Program-made: the position numbers and the translations under genes
NCBI GenBank assembly: GCA_965153355.1
Contig: OZ231126.1
Coordinates: 5,022,001 to 5,086,000 of the forward strand
DNA: 64,000 bases
Source of the DNA: Flaccisagitta enflata
Taxonomy: Eukaryota; Chaetognatha; Sagittoidea; Aphragmophora
Direction: 5' to 3'
The notes under the pieces: generated by a model
Told to the model about the DNA's origin: nothing
Database searches by the model: none
The model's input: the letters and a program-made list of their open reading frames with translations, nothing else
In this document: piece by piece, positions 11,271 through 22,232 of the stretch
How positions within the stretch are numbered: position 1 is the first letter of the stretch
How the letters are laid out: each line of letters starts with the position of its first letter

Positions 11271-12318
11271 GAATTTTTTAAATTTCACGAATTTCAAAAA
11301 TCCGACACCTAGTTTCCGGTCGGGGAAACCCTACTAAAAAACCGATACTACCTTCCTTAAAAAAAAATTACACAGACACAGCCCCCGCCCCTCCCCCCCC
11401 GTCCACCGCCTCTTACATCCCCACCCTAACTATCAACAGATCGAAGACTGCACGAATGATGATTTCCGTCCGGAAAGGATCCACCACCAGCAATTTTTCA
11501 ACGATCCAACATGACGCGGATGGAAACGAGGCGGCGGCGAGGAGTTGAGCACCCGTTCTGTAAAATTAAGGGGAAAAGGGAAGGGGCAGACATGGGCACC
11601 TCCAAGCCTGGGATTTGACTTGAAGGAAAATAATAAGTAGGGGCATACTACTAAAAACATGTCATACGAAAGTATTCGTAATAATGACTATAAAAGACCA
11701 TGTCTAAAACAAACACAACAAAAAATACATGTTCCAAGGAACCAAACAAAACAAGACAAAATAAATAAGTTACTAACTATATGTAAAAACGAATATGAAA
11801 GGCGAAAAAATTAGTAAGCATCATGGAACGACCACGTCACCTGCGCCTTCTCCATTACAGAGACGAGCGGGTCATTCCGGAGCTCCAAAACCTCGTCAAT
11901 CCGTGGGCGAAAGGCGATGAATGATGTCGTCAACGGCGACCGCATCGAAAGGCGCAGGTGGAGCCGGATGCCGACGTGACATCTTGACTCCGACGAGCGA
12001 CTTCAAGATGTAGACTGACTTCGTAGATGGAATAACGTCGTCAGCGGAAGCTTTGAAATGTTCGTTATCGCGAACTGATAATGGTAAGAACGGATTTTTG
12101 CACAATAATATGTACATATAGACAGAGCGAATGAATCAGTGTTTTGATGTGTGAGTGGAAATGGATAACATAATTGACAAGAGGAAAGATGAAAGCATGG
12201 ATAATCAGAACCAAATATGAATAATAACAACTCTTTGTAAATATAACAAGTCAGAGTTTCAATCACTCATATCTATAGTTACTAATGGACAGGCCCATGC
12301 TTTTCTCTCTCTCAAAAC
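11271..12318 (-). other. BEL/Pao 3' untranslated region
   Basis: About 1 kb between the pol end and the 3' LTR. There is no supported reading frame. A strong polypurine run (minus strand) lies near 11383-11402, rather far from the LTR edge at 11270, so the polypurine tract cannot be assigned with confidence. Confidence 0.5.
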
Positions 12319-13085
12319 TTAGCGTTTTTTATGAATCCAATTCCAGCCGCAGACGCTTTGTGCGGTCTTCGTCACGATCTTTTCATCTTGGCGTCGAGGA
12401 TAAGCCCTCCGGACATGAGCTGATGAACCTTCGACACCCATGACGCGTCCTAAACTCCAATTGTGACGAGGCAGCGTTTCGTCCATGACGACGACCATGT
12501 CATCGACCGCAAAGTCTCTCTCGGATCTCGACCATTTGCTTTGCGCGTGAAGAAGCGCCAAATATTCGACCCTCCACGATTTCCAAAACGCATCCACACG
12601 CGATTGCGCACGCCTCCATTGAATCTTCGCTGAGTCGGCGTCAGAGTTGACGCCTTGTTGCGCCAGATCCAGAGGGGCGTGACCGGATGTTGATGGATTG
12701 AGGATATGATTCGGTGTGAGGGCCTCAGAATCATTTGGATCATCGCTGAGCGCTGTCAGAGAACGGCGATTGAGAATTCCTTCAACTTCGACGACAGCAG
12801 TGTTAAAGGCATCGACGTGGAGGATGGTGCCAATAGAGATGGAAGCAAGATGGCGCTTTGATGGAAGCTTGGCCATTCGCTGATTCGCGTTCTTTTTAAA
12901 GTTCTTCTGGCATCTGAAGCACGTGTTGACGACGCTCTTGACAGCCTGAAGACCTTTTGTAATCCACACAAATTGGCGTAATTGGCACAATGTATGCTTT
13001 GCACCCACGTGAAAATCATTATGATGATAATGGCGAATTAATGATTTCACATTCTCGTCTTTGGCGGAAGGATGAAGGGAAATTT
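12319..13085 (-). pseudogene. BEL/Pao integrase remnant with DUF5641-like C-terminus
   Basis: The frame starts with an integrase zinc-binding domain: a His-His pair in a HYHHNDFHVG-like block and, 30-odd residues on, Cys-Phe-Arg-Cys. After about 80 residues it jumps to the end of the integrase (Glu-Gly-Ile-Leu-Asn-Arg-Arg, then Leu-Thr-Pro-Asn-His) and the DUF5641-type tail (Trp-Ser-Leu-Gly-Arg-Val). Almost the whole catalytic core with its DDE residues is absent. The 5' side is also truncated: the frame begins just upstream of the zinc domain after a stop, where the reverse transcriptase should be. Confidence 0.85.
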
Positions 13086-13089
13086 AGCG

Positions 13090-14040
13090 TCATGTGCGAT
13101 CGGCATTCTCCAGTTGGCTGCCCGCGAAGGACGCCGTCGTCATCGACGAAAGGTTCAACTTTAGCACCTCCTTGTTCTTGATGATAAAGTCACGACGGCT
13201 TTCTGGCTTAAAGGCTTTTCCCAACTCCAATTGTTCGAAAACGTCGGAATAATGTTGCCGCTGCATTGACTTGACGAGCTGTTTGCGCGCCTCCTCCAAG
13301 ACGTCTTGCGCCACTTCCGGTTTAGGAAGAAGATCCTTTGCTGCAATTGGGCAAAAGTATGTCTTTTTCTCTAACATTTTGCACGCTCTGAAATTTTCAA
13401 GGGAATCGCCCATCTCCTCTTGCGAGACGATTGGTGATGCAAAGTCATGGTAGAAGATGCGGTCAATGTTGCTATTGAGGACGCGATTATCGAGAATGCG
13501 ATCGATGCTGTCGTGGAGGACGCGATCATCCGTTGCGATGGCGTTGACCGATGCAAAATCTCGCCCCCTCTTCCCCGTTTTTCCACATACAGTCCAACCG
13601 AATAAACATCTGAAGCAAGTCAAGGATCCTGAAGGCCCTCGGCGGATTTCCTGAGCGACGGCGGCATCCGCATGCGCCGCTCCGATGATCATCATAACGC
13701 CGCCTTCTGCTTCTGGAAACTTTATATCTCTGATGTGGGGTTGGTCGGATAGGTCGCGGAGAAAAGGAGGAATGTCGCGTTCACTCGTCAACAAATCACC
13801 CACCAACGCGTCGTTGACGTCGACGACATATTCCTCGTCGACCGACTTCATGGTGAATGATGCGATGAAACGATCCTCAACAACATGATTTCCCACAGTA
13901 ATCACCGTCATTTGCACTGTTTTTGTTGGAATCAGAAGACTGCGAATGACATTGGTACTGATCACGTCGCGATCAGCGCCTGAGTCGATCATAGCGTAAA
14001 TCGTCCTCTGCGCACCCGAAGAATTGTTTATGATAGTCAC
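13090..14040 (-). pseudogene. BEL/Pao aspartic protease (A17/DUF1758-like) region
   Basis: 316-codon open frame. The active-site motif Asp-Ser-Gly-Ala-Asp lies at residues 19-23, followed by the usual Val-Ile-Ser segment; further on comes the Gly-Trp-Thr-Val-Cys-Gly motif typical of the protease/RT linker in BEL/Pao. The last 100 residues resemble the linker before reverse transcriptase, then the frame stops at the deletion junction. In an intact element this would be part of a long pol polyprotein that cleaves gag-pol. Confidence 0.85.
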
Positions 14041-14106
14041 TGGAACAATCGGACGGACAACGTCGTCGAATGAAGAGACGGACCGCGACGTTGCCGTCGC
14101 CGCCAG

Positions 14107-15249
14107 TCATGCCGTGACGTTAGAAGAGATCACTTCCGTAGGATTGGCTGCCTCCGCCGTCGACGGAGCTGTTGGTGCTGCTGCAGCCGCATCCTCTGAC
14201 TTGTTGAAGGGAGCCAGCGGTACTTTATTTCCCTGCTTATTCTCTCCTTTCTTCTCTTCCTTTTCTTCTTTCTTGTAGGTGCGCCCGTGGAGAATTGTTG
14301 TGTGCCGTTTCTTGCAGATCTGGCAAGTTGGTCTGTTCGCGCATCCTTTGGCGTTGTGTCCTGGCGCGAGGCAGTGGAAACAAAGACGACGAGACATGAT
14401 CTTTTGAACTCTCGCGTCCACTTCCAACTCTAACAGCTGATGACATTCTTCTGTTTGATGCATTCCACTGCAGACGTTGCAGCGGTCCGTCGACTGCATC
14501 TTTTGCTTGCCATTGGTCAAAGCATCCCCATATGATGATGGCGCTTCTTTTTCTGTCGTTGCGACTGCTGCCACTGACGCTGTTTTGCAGCTTGCACCTT
14601 TGTTGCGCTGAATCACCGCCCATGTTTCAATCATGTTGACCAAGTTGTCGAATGAAAATGACTGTCCTTTTTGGGCTGCTTCATGTTGCTTTTCCCAAAA
14701 TTTATCTGCAAGATGAGGGACCCTCTTATTGAGGATTTCCTGCAGCAGCTCGTCACGATAGCATTGTTGCACTTCTCCACAGGTCCTCGCAATTTTCTTT
14801 GCCTTTTGCAGCCTTGCAGACAGATTGAAATGCCTTGCATGGTCGGCCGACTGGATCTTCGCCTCCGCGACGATTTCGTTGAACATCGCCGCAATATTGC
14901 AGCGCTTGCCATAAAAGACGACGTCCATTTTTGCGAAGGCGTCGTCAATCTCTTCCCTTGCTGTCGCTTCAGTTGCACCAATCGTCGCAGTTTCGATGAT
15001 CTCCTTTGCCGGACCAGCAAACCACTTAGGCAATTCCACTAAAATGTCCATTTGCGTCAAGCCTTCATGCTTTTCAGCATCTTGAACTTCCTCTTCCACA
15101 TCATGAAATCGGTGAAAGCTCCTGCAGAGGCTTCTCAGGTCTTGCTCTCTCCAATGCTTTGAGGCCGACCTCCCTTGCTCGCATATGATCGTTGTACGCC
15201 GCCCTCTCCAAGAACATGTCCAGAGCCGGATTGTTGGGCATCTGTACAT
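14107..15249 (-). pseudogene. BEL/Pao gag-pol region with zinc knuckles
   Basis: 380-codon frame. Residues about 60-220 are helical and match the DUF1759-like capsid region in character. Near residues 290-303 there is a perfect CCHC knuckle (Cys-x2-Cys-x4-His-x4-Cys: CFHCLAPGHNAKGC), preceded by CNVCSGMHQTEEC and followed by a Cys-Gln-Ile-Cys motif. This triple arrangement is usual for BEL/Pao nucleocapsid. It overlaps the preceding polyglutamine frame by about 150 bp in another phase, so a frameshift, natural or degenerative, separates them. Confidence 0.85.
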
Positions 15250-16105
15250 GAACTTCCGGTTGACGAGCTACTTGATGATGCTCTACTTGATGATACGCTG
15301 GGGCTTGTTGGGTGAATGCGTATTGACCCCCGACCTTGACCGGCGATCTCTTTTTGGTAGTTTTCACACTCCACCCAACTTCTTCCTGCTGATTCATTTG
15401 TTGTTGACGATCATCTTGATGGAATCGGGGAGCATCAAAATCTTGGCGGACGTACTGCCGCTTTTGTTGTTCTTCTTTGCGTTGTTTCTCTTCTTCTCTC
15501 GCTGCGGCAAGGTCAAAGTCTCTCTGCTGAATCTGCATCTTCAAACTATCCACTTCTTGCTGCAAACGTTGATTCTGCTGGATGACTTCCGCTTGAGGCG
15601 TTGCTAGAGGCGCTTGCGCTACTTCTGGCACCTTCGGCTGCAATCCACTCATTGTCTTCTTAGGAGCGACTTTTCTTCTCTCCTTATCTTGCAGCTGCTG
15701 TGCCAACTTCGCGTCAGCGGCCTCCTGCCTCTGCCTCCTGCGCATCGCCTCCGTTGCATCACCTCCGCTTCCGGCTGTGTTGAAGACCTTTTCCTCTTGA
15801 CGGGGAAGTTCAGTCTCCCTTCTAGTAGAACCAGTCTGCTTCTCGAAGATCACTTCCGGTGCGGTAGGGAGAATCGTTGCTGCTGGGGTTTGATGATGCT
15901 GATAATGATGCTGTTGCTGTTGTTGAAACCGTTGCTGCTGCCACTGTTGATGTTGAAGCTGCTGCTGCTGGTCAGGATGCTGTTGCTGCTCATTCTGCTG
16001 CTGCAGTTGATGCTGTCGCTGTCCTTGCTGCTGCTGCTGCTCCAACTGTTGCTGCTGCTGCATGGCTGACGGACGTTTCCACTGGCTGCACATGCGTTGC
16101 TGCAA
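15101..16105 (-). pseudogene. BEL/Pao gag, second polyglutamine segment
   Basis: 334 codons. The first 80 residues are glutamine-rich with His and Leu, then a charged coiled-coil-like stretch (Gln-Gln-Arg-Asp-Phe-Asp-Leu-Ala-Ala-Arg-Glu-Glu). It continues the gag of 16307-17662 after at least one frameshift; the intervening 16106-16306 is open in a third frame. Confidence 0.7.
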
Positions 16106-16306
16106 GTTCGAATTAAAACCCGTTGAATTTTTTGAAGATGGATCGGTCTTTTGGCGGATGCTGCGGCTGCTGCTTGTCCAGCTCAGACAGTTGTCTAAGC
16201 TTCACATCCCGCTGCTCTAAAGCTCACCAATGCCGCGTCGTTCAGGCTATTCCAGTGCTTTCGTTGCATCTCTGCCGCATTGTTGAATCCTCCTGCCCTT
16301 CTATCT

Positions 16307-17662
16307 TCATCTCGCTGCTGCTGTTGGCGAAAGCATTCTGTCGTATAATTCTTTGTCTTTTTGTGATGAGCTTCGCTGTTGGAATCCCAATGGCACCGCG
16401 ATGAACGCCTTTGGAGCTGTTGCTGCACCACCACCTTCACCTTCAGCCATCATGCGCAATCGTTGTTCTGCAAGGCGTTGCTGTCTCTCTTCTTCTGTTT
16501 CTTCACTGACATTCATGCTTTCGACAGGATGGTTATTTGACGCTGGAGGATCCACTACTACCGCTGGAATCGCGGCGGAAGGTTGCTGTTGCTGCTGCAG
16601 TTGCTGTTGCATATGTTCCTCTGCAGTATTTTGCCGCTGTTGTTGTTGTTCTTGCGGCTGCGTTACCGGTTGATGTTGTTGCAGCTCTTGTTGTTGCTGC
16701 TGCTGCTGTTGCTGCTGTTGATCGTGTTGTTGCTGTTGTTGAACCACAGATTGTGGCGCCGGCTGCAGGATTTGACGTTGTTGTTGGTCTTGTTGACGAA
16801 ATTGTTGAAGTTGCTGCAACTGCTGCTGCTGCAACAGCTCTTGCTGCTGCCGTTGAGCTGTCGTTTGCTGCTGCTCCTGCGGTCGGTGGAGTTGACGTTG
16901 CTGTTGGAGTTGCTGCTGCTGCATCTGCAATTGATGCTGCTGCTGTTGCTCCTGTTGCTGTCGCTGCTCCTCCTCACGTTGTTGCTGCTGCATATCGTTT
17001 ATCAGCCGACGGCCTTGTCGCATTTCTTCCTCCAGCTGCCTACCCCATCTGTCTCTCTCCGCACTCCTATTGATGAAGCGTCGCCTCGCCCTCTCCTGCG
17101 GCGTCAGTCCGTTGATGATCCCGCGACCTCTTGCGAGAGCATCGGCGTCGTCGAGATCCGCAAGCATGTCGTCGGCCTGCTCCATCGGAGACGCACGCGC
17201 AGGTTCGATTTCCGATACCAAGTCTGAAACCCACTGATTGACGGCATCTCCTCTTTGAATCGGCGGCAGATCTAAAAATTGGCCGCCAGTTGGAGATTGT
17301 GCACCATGTCGAGGGATTGGAAGTGGTAGATACTCGGATCCGTCGGGGTTTGGCGAAGACGTTCGCATCCTTGGAGTTGGAGCGCCAGTAATATTGTCAC
17401 GGGCGGCATGAGTGTCAGTTGGGAGGCTGTTCCATGAGAAGTCATTGACGGGTCTTTTACGATTCCCAATGTCATTGTGCATTGCGTTCACGATGTCGGC
17501 GTTGGAAGGAAAACCCTCTGGATAGTTTTCACGATCGAAGAAACGCATGGAGTTCCATTCGCGCCGGATTCGACGCAGAGTGGACGCCGCGAATCGAAGA
17601 GGGTCGCCGGGCATCGAATCGAGCGCCATTTGCCTTGCGTATGATATAAAGTCGTAGACCAT
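16307..17662 (-). pseudogene. BEL/Pao gag, N-terminal part with long polyglutamine tract
   Basis: 451 codons. The first 200 residues are mixed and acidic/basic; residues about 220-370 are dominated by glutamine with scattered Leu/His/Arg. The codons are CAG/CAA mixtures, not a pure microsatellite, so the tract is presumably under protein-level constraint. The real start is upstream: in-frame sense codons continue above 17662, and the conserved Glu-Met-Glu-Gly-Cys-Arg-Arg stretch near 17765 is in another frame, implying an indel. Confidence 0.75.
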
Positions 17663-17942
17663 GTCCCGAAGGCCTTGTCGAGCGCCATCTGATTCACATG
17701 CGGCGTCGTCGAAATCATTCGTCCCTTCGGCGCAAGCGTAACGCGTCGAAAAGGCGCCGGCATCCTTCCATCTCCGCCGTGATGTCGTTCCTCATTGCCC
17801 GCAAGCGATTGACCTCGGACACTGATTCAAACCGTGAGATACGCGAGATGGCGTTGAAGCAGTGAGACGGTGTGCTGTTACGGCGCGCCATTGTCAATTT
17901 CTTTGGAGGTCGAAGATGTAAAGTCGAGTCGTTTTCGTGAAA

Positions 17943-18856
17943 TATAAATTACGCCCACGAGTTTCATGGCACTGTCTATGAGCGTCTATCTGACTGACGA
18001 CTTGTGGTGAAAGAAAGTTGGCCGATTGGAAAATAGGAAGGCGATCATCTCGTTTATTCCATAAAAATTTCAACAACTGAAGAGAGGGGATAAAATAAAA
18101 GGGAAAGTGGGCGTTAATGGTGATCAGCAAACGCAAAAGATAACATGAAATCGAGACAGGACACAATAAAGGACAGAAACAGCACATGACAACATGTTCA
18201 TCTTCTTCAGAGCCCATGCCACCTGATAATACCTGCCCCTGCCCCGGCCCATCCCATTAAATTCATCCATATCATCCCCATAGTAAGCTGATCGGGCAAA
18301 CGATAAAAACCATACTAAAATCCGGCGATAAAAATGCAAAAAACGCAAAAAACAAGAATAACAGACCGGAATACAAGATAAAAACAACGTTACTAAAACG
18401 AAAACGCGTCTATAAAACTTACTTTTAGGCCCACTTTCGTTGGTTTCAACCCACAGTCTGTCGATGTCAAACTAACGTTAATTGTCCGTTCATAAGTTTA
18501 TCTGCAATAAAAAGATGAGAGATTATTGAAATTAGTAAATTCCAAGGGCACATTCAATCAATCACGAAAAACTCAATCAATCACTTTAGGAAGCAATGCC
18601 GTAAATAAATAAAAACAATCAATCCAAAATTGGATGACACGAAGACGAGATACGTATGTTTGTTTACGTAATAAAAAACAAATGGCACAAAATACAAGGC
18701 GCAACCATATGGTTACCCATCTAGCCTTCATTATAAAAAATGGCGAGAAACAAAAGACACCGGCATTGAATAATAAGAAAAGAGGAAAAGCCAAAAGCAC
18801 GCAAAAGAAACAAAAGCACACATACCCAGTAGGCGGACAGACATACATTTCTAACA
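17943..18856 (-). repeat. BEL/Pao 5' LTR
   Basis: 914 bp, near identical to 10355-11270. Visible differences are a 2-bp deletion near 17967, two substitutions and two 1-bp homopolymer changes. The leader on its internal side (17663-17942) would hold the primer-binding site, which I could not match to a tRNA by eye. Confidence 0.9.
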
Positions 18857-18861
18857 ACCTG

Positions 18862-20647
18862 CATTCAAGGCTGTCATGGTGAGACGCCAATATCGAGTGA
18901 GAAAAGCCAGCCAACCAGACAGTCTGCATGTAGCTGCGGTAGGCAACTTTTTCACTGGCTGTTTGCGACATTTTTCTTTGTACTATTCATTTTTTGTCTG
19001 GGCTTCATTTGCAGCAGGCCCATAATTTACAAAAAGCCCGGTTACTACGTGTCTTTTCATTCAAGATACTTTAGCGAGCGTGGGTTTCCATTGGTGCATG
19101 ATGACAACGCGGCTCATCGAGGCTCCATTTGTGTGTACAACAAGACAAATTCTGAGATTCTAAAGGTGGCAATTGTCGTAGCTCGACAAATGGGACTTTT
19201 CCCCCATCCAGTACCCTTCATTGACAAAGAAAGTATCAACAGGCACAGCGGTAACAGGAAGCATTACATCGAGGCTACCACATTACTTGTGGGAAACTTG
19301 GACTTCTCCCGCCAAATAGTGGATCAAGAACCGCTCAAGTTTCCTTTCCTTCAACCTTCATGCGTTGGAAATGAAACCAATATCAAGGAATGCAAAAACT
19401 ACGGCCTCTCAGTTTTGCTAGACCCTGCTTGTTACGAGGGACAAAAAAGGCTGTATGTTAGTATCATCAGGCGGCGGGTGCCTCAATCAAAGCCACTCAA
19501 TTCCGTATATTTCATTACCGATATCGATTCCAACTTTTCTGGTACAAAAGAAAGTTGCTTCAATACAAATCTGTTACCTGTCGCGAAACCTGTAAAAGAC
19601 TCGCACCTTTTCCAAAATGGTGACGAGGAACGAATTTTGTTAATGGATCAATTCAAAATGTTGAATATCACCAAGTTGTGGCTGACTAAAGATAGTTTCT
19701 TGATCACCGATCATAATTTTGGCGCTACTTTTCGTCGGTCAAAAGGTGATGTTGAAAATGGGCTTCAACAGTCAATTTGTAAGGTATATCATGACTTCTA
19801 TCCCATGCAGTGTGGTCCCCGTGGGATTCCACTTTGCGACAATTGCACAGAAGTGGCGTACGTCAGGAACAAGTATTGGGAAATTGAATGTCGCTGTGAA
19901 CCGACGCAATGTCCAGAGGAAAGTTGTCCAAGATGCTCGACGCTCCGTCGCAATTATACAGATCAATGTGGCTGTCAAAGGGTTGAATGCGAAGAGAACA
20001 ACATCTGTGGCAATTTTGGCGCTCGGCGATGTAGGTCATGCGAACTGAAGGCATATGTTGAGAAGAGCAAAGATGGTTGTTATTGCATGGAACCAGCTTG
20101 TAAGCCAACTCGATCTTGTAGCAAGGATCTATTTTTGATGGTCTCAATGGGTCTCAATCATAACCTGACCAGGCCGCCAGGTCCAGGCCCAGATGATGAG
20201 AGCGGCATCGACGATGAGAGCGGCACAAACATTGAGAGCGGCGTCAGCCCTGATAGTGGCACTGATGCTGAGAGCGGCACCAATGAGGAAAGGGGCACTG
20301 AAGCTGAGAGAGGCACTGAAGCTGAGAGAGGCACGGATGCTGAGAGTGGCACCAATGCTGTTAGCGGCGCCAATGAGGAAAGGGGCACCAACGCTGAGAG
20401 CGGCACTGAAGCTGAGAGAGGCACAGATGTTGAGAGAGGCATTGACGCTGAAAGAGGCATTGACGCTGAGGGGGGCACAGATGCTGAGAGAGGCACCGAG
20501 GCTGAGAGTGGCACAGTGGCTCACAGTGGCTCACAGTGGCTCACTGTGGCTCAAGCCCAAGCAAACAAGCAGTGCTTTTTGGCAGCAAGGAAATGCTTTA
20601 GGGCAGCAAGGCAGAAACAAGGAAAAAAAATCAAAGGAAACACATGA
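18862..20647 (+). CDS. 3' part of the XKR gene: extra helix, SRCR-like and Cys-rich domains
   Basis: The frame is open from the target duplication to a TGA at 20645-20647 and is in phase with 9412-10354. It encodes a 22-residue hydrophobic helix (about 18950-19015), then an SRCR-like domain (about 19100-19475) with Gly-Ser-Ile-Cys early, an Ala-Arg-Gln-Met-Gly block, and Pro-Ser-Cys-Val-Gly-Asn-Glu-Thr with a following Glu-Cys, as in the SRCR C-terminal half. A Cys-rich region follows (about 19800-20110, many Cys-x-Cys and Cys-xx-Cys pairs, antistasin/VWC-like spacing), then six-residue acidic repeats and a Lys-rich end. If the XKR tail is cytosolic, the extra helix puts these domains outside the cell. 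A separate downstream gene starting at the GTG/ATG-poor 5' side is the alternative, but there is no ATG before the helix and no splice site is needed. Confidence 0.75.
20195..20515 (+). repeat. 18-bp coding tandem repeat
   Basis: About 18 imperfect units of GCTGAGAG(C/A)GGCAC(T/C/A)-type sequence, translating to Ala-Glu-Ser/Arg-Gly-Thr-Asp/Glu. All length steps are multiples of 3, so the frame is kept. An Ala/Ser-rich frame on the other strand is a shadow. Confidence 0.85.
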
Positions 20648-20865
20648 AAAAGAAAGTTTTAATAGCACTAATGGGAGGTTTCATTTATGCTAATTGCAGT
20701 TATTGAGAAATTTTCAATATCTAGAGATATTTAAAACTTTGATAATCCTGAGCAAATTTTGTAGGAAGGAACCTGGAAGAAAATCTAGAATGTGAGCAGC
20801 TAGAAATTTGGCAAGGGTGATTCCGTTTGTTCATACATCTAGAGAGGAGGTGGAGATAGGGGGGC
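20648..20865 (+). other. Likely 3' untranslated region
   Basis: AT-rich DNA after the stop codon; no canonical AATAAA was noticed close by. Nothing else is visible. Confidence 0.4.
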
Positions 20866-21430
20866 CTGATTTGAGGCCTCAGTGGTCTGGATTGTGGCTC
20901 AAGGCGTCAGAGGGCTGATCTCAAGCCTGTGAGGGATGATATCAGACCTGTGATGGCTCATTTCAAGCCTGTATGGAGTGCATTCGAGCCAAAGAGGGCT
21001 GATTTCAGGCATGAGAGGACTGATTTCAGGTCTGACAGGTCGCCCAAGGGCAATATGTGGTCAGCGATACCCGTTGCCCTGCTTTGCATGGTTGTAAATT
21101 GGAATGAGAGGAAGCAGGGCAGCAGCCCCAAAAGGGACGAAGACCTGTAAAACACAGGGGTACTTTCGTTCATCCATTTATTTGTTTATTGGTTTGTCGA
21201 TATATCTCCCCCAGGCCCTCTCAGGCCTAAATTCTACCCTCTCAGGCCTGAAATCTACCCTCTCAGGCCTGAAATCTTCCCTCTCAGGCCTTGAATCTGA
21301 AAGGGCAGGTATAAGACCTGAGAGGTCAGATTGAAAGCCAAGGGCAGATTCAAGACCTGAGAGGGCAGATTTCAGGCCTGAGAGGGCAGATTCAAGGCCT
21401 GAGAGGGCCTGGGGGGGACAAACGGATGAG
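20866..21430. repeat. Foldback array of GGCCTGAGAGGGC units, copy 1
   Basis: Units of about 24 bp carrying CCTCTCAGGCCTGAAATCT run forward at 21205-21290 and inverted at 21310-21415. The left flank (21050-21160) contains GCCCTGCTTTGCATGGTTG and GTAAAACACAGGGG; the same flank and array recur at 52873-53250. It is a dispersed non-coding element that would fold into a hairpin. Confidence 0.75.
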
Positions 21431-22164
21431 CAAACAAACAAATAAACAAACAAATCTTCATCATTCATTATCGATCGTAGGTCCCACTGTTTGGATGAGG
21501 AAGCTAGCTGGTTGCTGGATCCCAAATTTGTGTTCCTTTGCAATTTAGCCATGACGTCAGCAAGTTGAATTTTTGCAGCAGAAACTTTCGTGACAGCTGA
21601 CAAGAAAAATATGAATTGAAATCCCAAGAGAATTGAATAAGGGCGCGCTTCTAGTCATGGACTACCGCATTCTTTACGGGCCACATGGTCGCTCGCTGTG
21701 TTTGTTTGCCCGCACTGCTCATTCCGCTCACTCTGCAGCACTCAGCTTTGCTCACTAACTCTGTTCACGGGCTTACTCACTCACTTTGCTCACTCCCTCG
21801 TGGAATAGTCTGTATTCAGAAATATGTGTTCACGCTGAAAATGTGTTGAACAGGAATACACTCGTTGGTTGTCATCACTAGAAACAGGCCCTAAATGGCG
21901 CGTTGAAACCATCCCTGAAAATTTAGAGTAGTAATTAATAACGCCACACAGCGTGTTTTTCATTTCTTGTTTGTTGCAAAGCATTCGCCAGAGAGTTTTA
22001 TCATTTCAAATTGATTGACGATTTAACAATGCAAAACGGTGTCTTTTGGGAACTATCATGTATCATATCAAGGCCATTAGAAGCGTCCTCTTTCGATACA
22101 GTATATAAGTGATGAAAAAAATCAAGTGAAAAATATCAAAGTCGCATTGAGAAATATTCGCGTT
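21431..22164. other. No gene seen
   Basis: A short TTTGCTCACT/GCTCACTC-type repeat lies at 21700-21800. No coding exon is supported. Confidence 0.5.
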
Positions 22165-22231
22165 ACCGACGGACAGACAGACCTACCAAGGGACACACCC
22201 TTTGATAGAGGTGCGAGGACGCATCTAAAGT
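22165..22231 (+). mobile_element. Hairpin end of the AGATGCG subfamily
   Basis: GACGGACAGACAGACC core followed by AGGTGCG-AGGA-CGCATCT (one G-T wobble) and AAA. It abuts the LINE fragment at 22233. Confidence 0.55.
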
Positions 22232-22232
22232 C

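Larger units (their letters stand above)
10350..18861 (-). mobile_element. BEL/Pao LTR retrotransposon inserted antisense in the XKR gene
   Basis: Element 10355-18856 with the 5-bp target duplication ACCTG at 10350-10354 and 18857-18861. Read on the minus strand the order is 5' LTR, leader, polyglutamine-rich gag, CCHC zinc knuckles, A17-type protease (Asp-Ser-Gly-Ala-Asp), integrase zinc-binding domain, DUF5641-type C-terminus, 3' LTR. This protease and integrase-tail combination is characteristic of BEL/Pao. Reverse transcriptase, RNase H and most of the integrase core are missing, and gag is broken into several frames, so this copy cannot move by itself. The two LTRs show only about five differences by eye over some 915 bp, which implies a young insertion, presumably mobilised in trans. 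Confidence 0.9.

Noticed and set aside
11383-11402. Polypurine tract of the BEL/Pao element
   Set aside because: It is over 100 bp from the LTR edge at 11270, whereas a functional tract abuts the LTR.
16537-17227. Ala/Val/Leu-rich plus-strand frames at 15614-16116 and 16537-17227
   Set aside because: Antisense shadows of the CAG/CAA-rich gag of the BEL/Pao element.
20144-20524. Ala/Ser-rich minus-strand frame
   Set aside because: Shadow of the 18-bp coding repeat in the XKR-SRCR gene, which has the better-supported frame on the plus strand.
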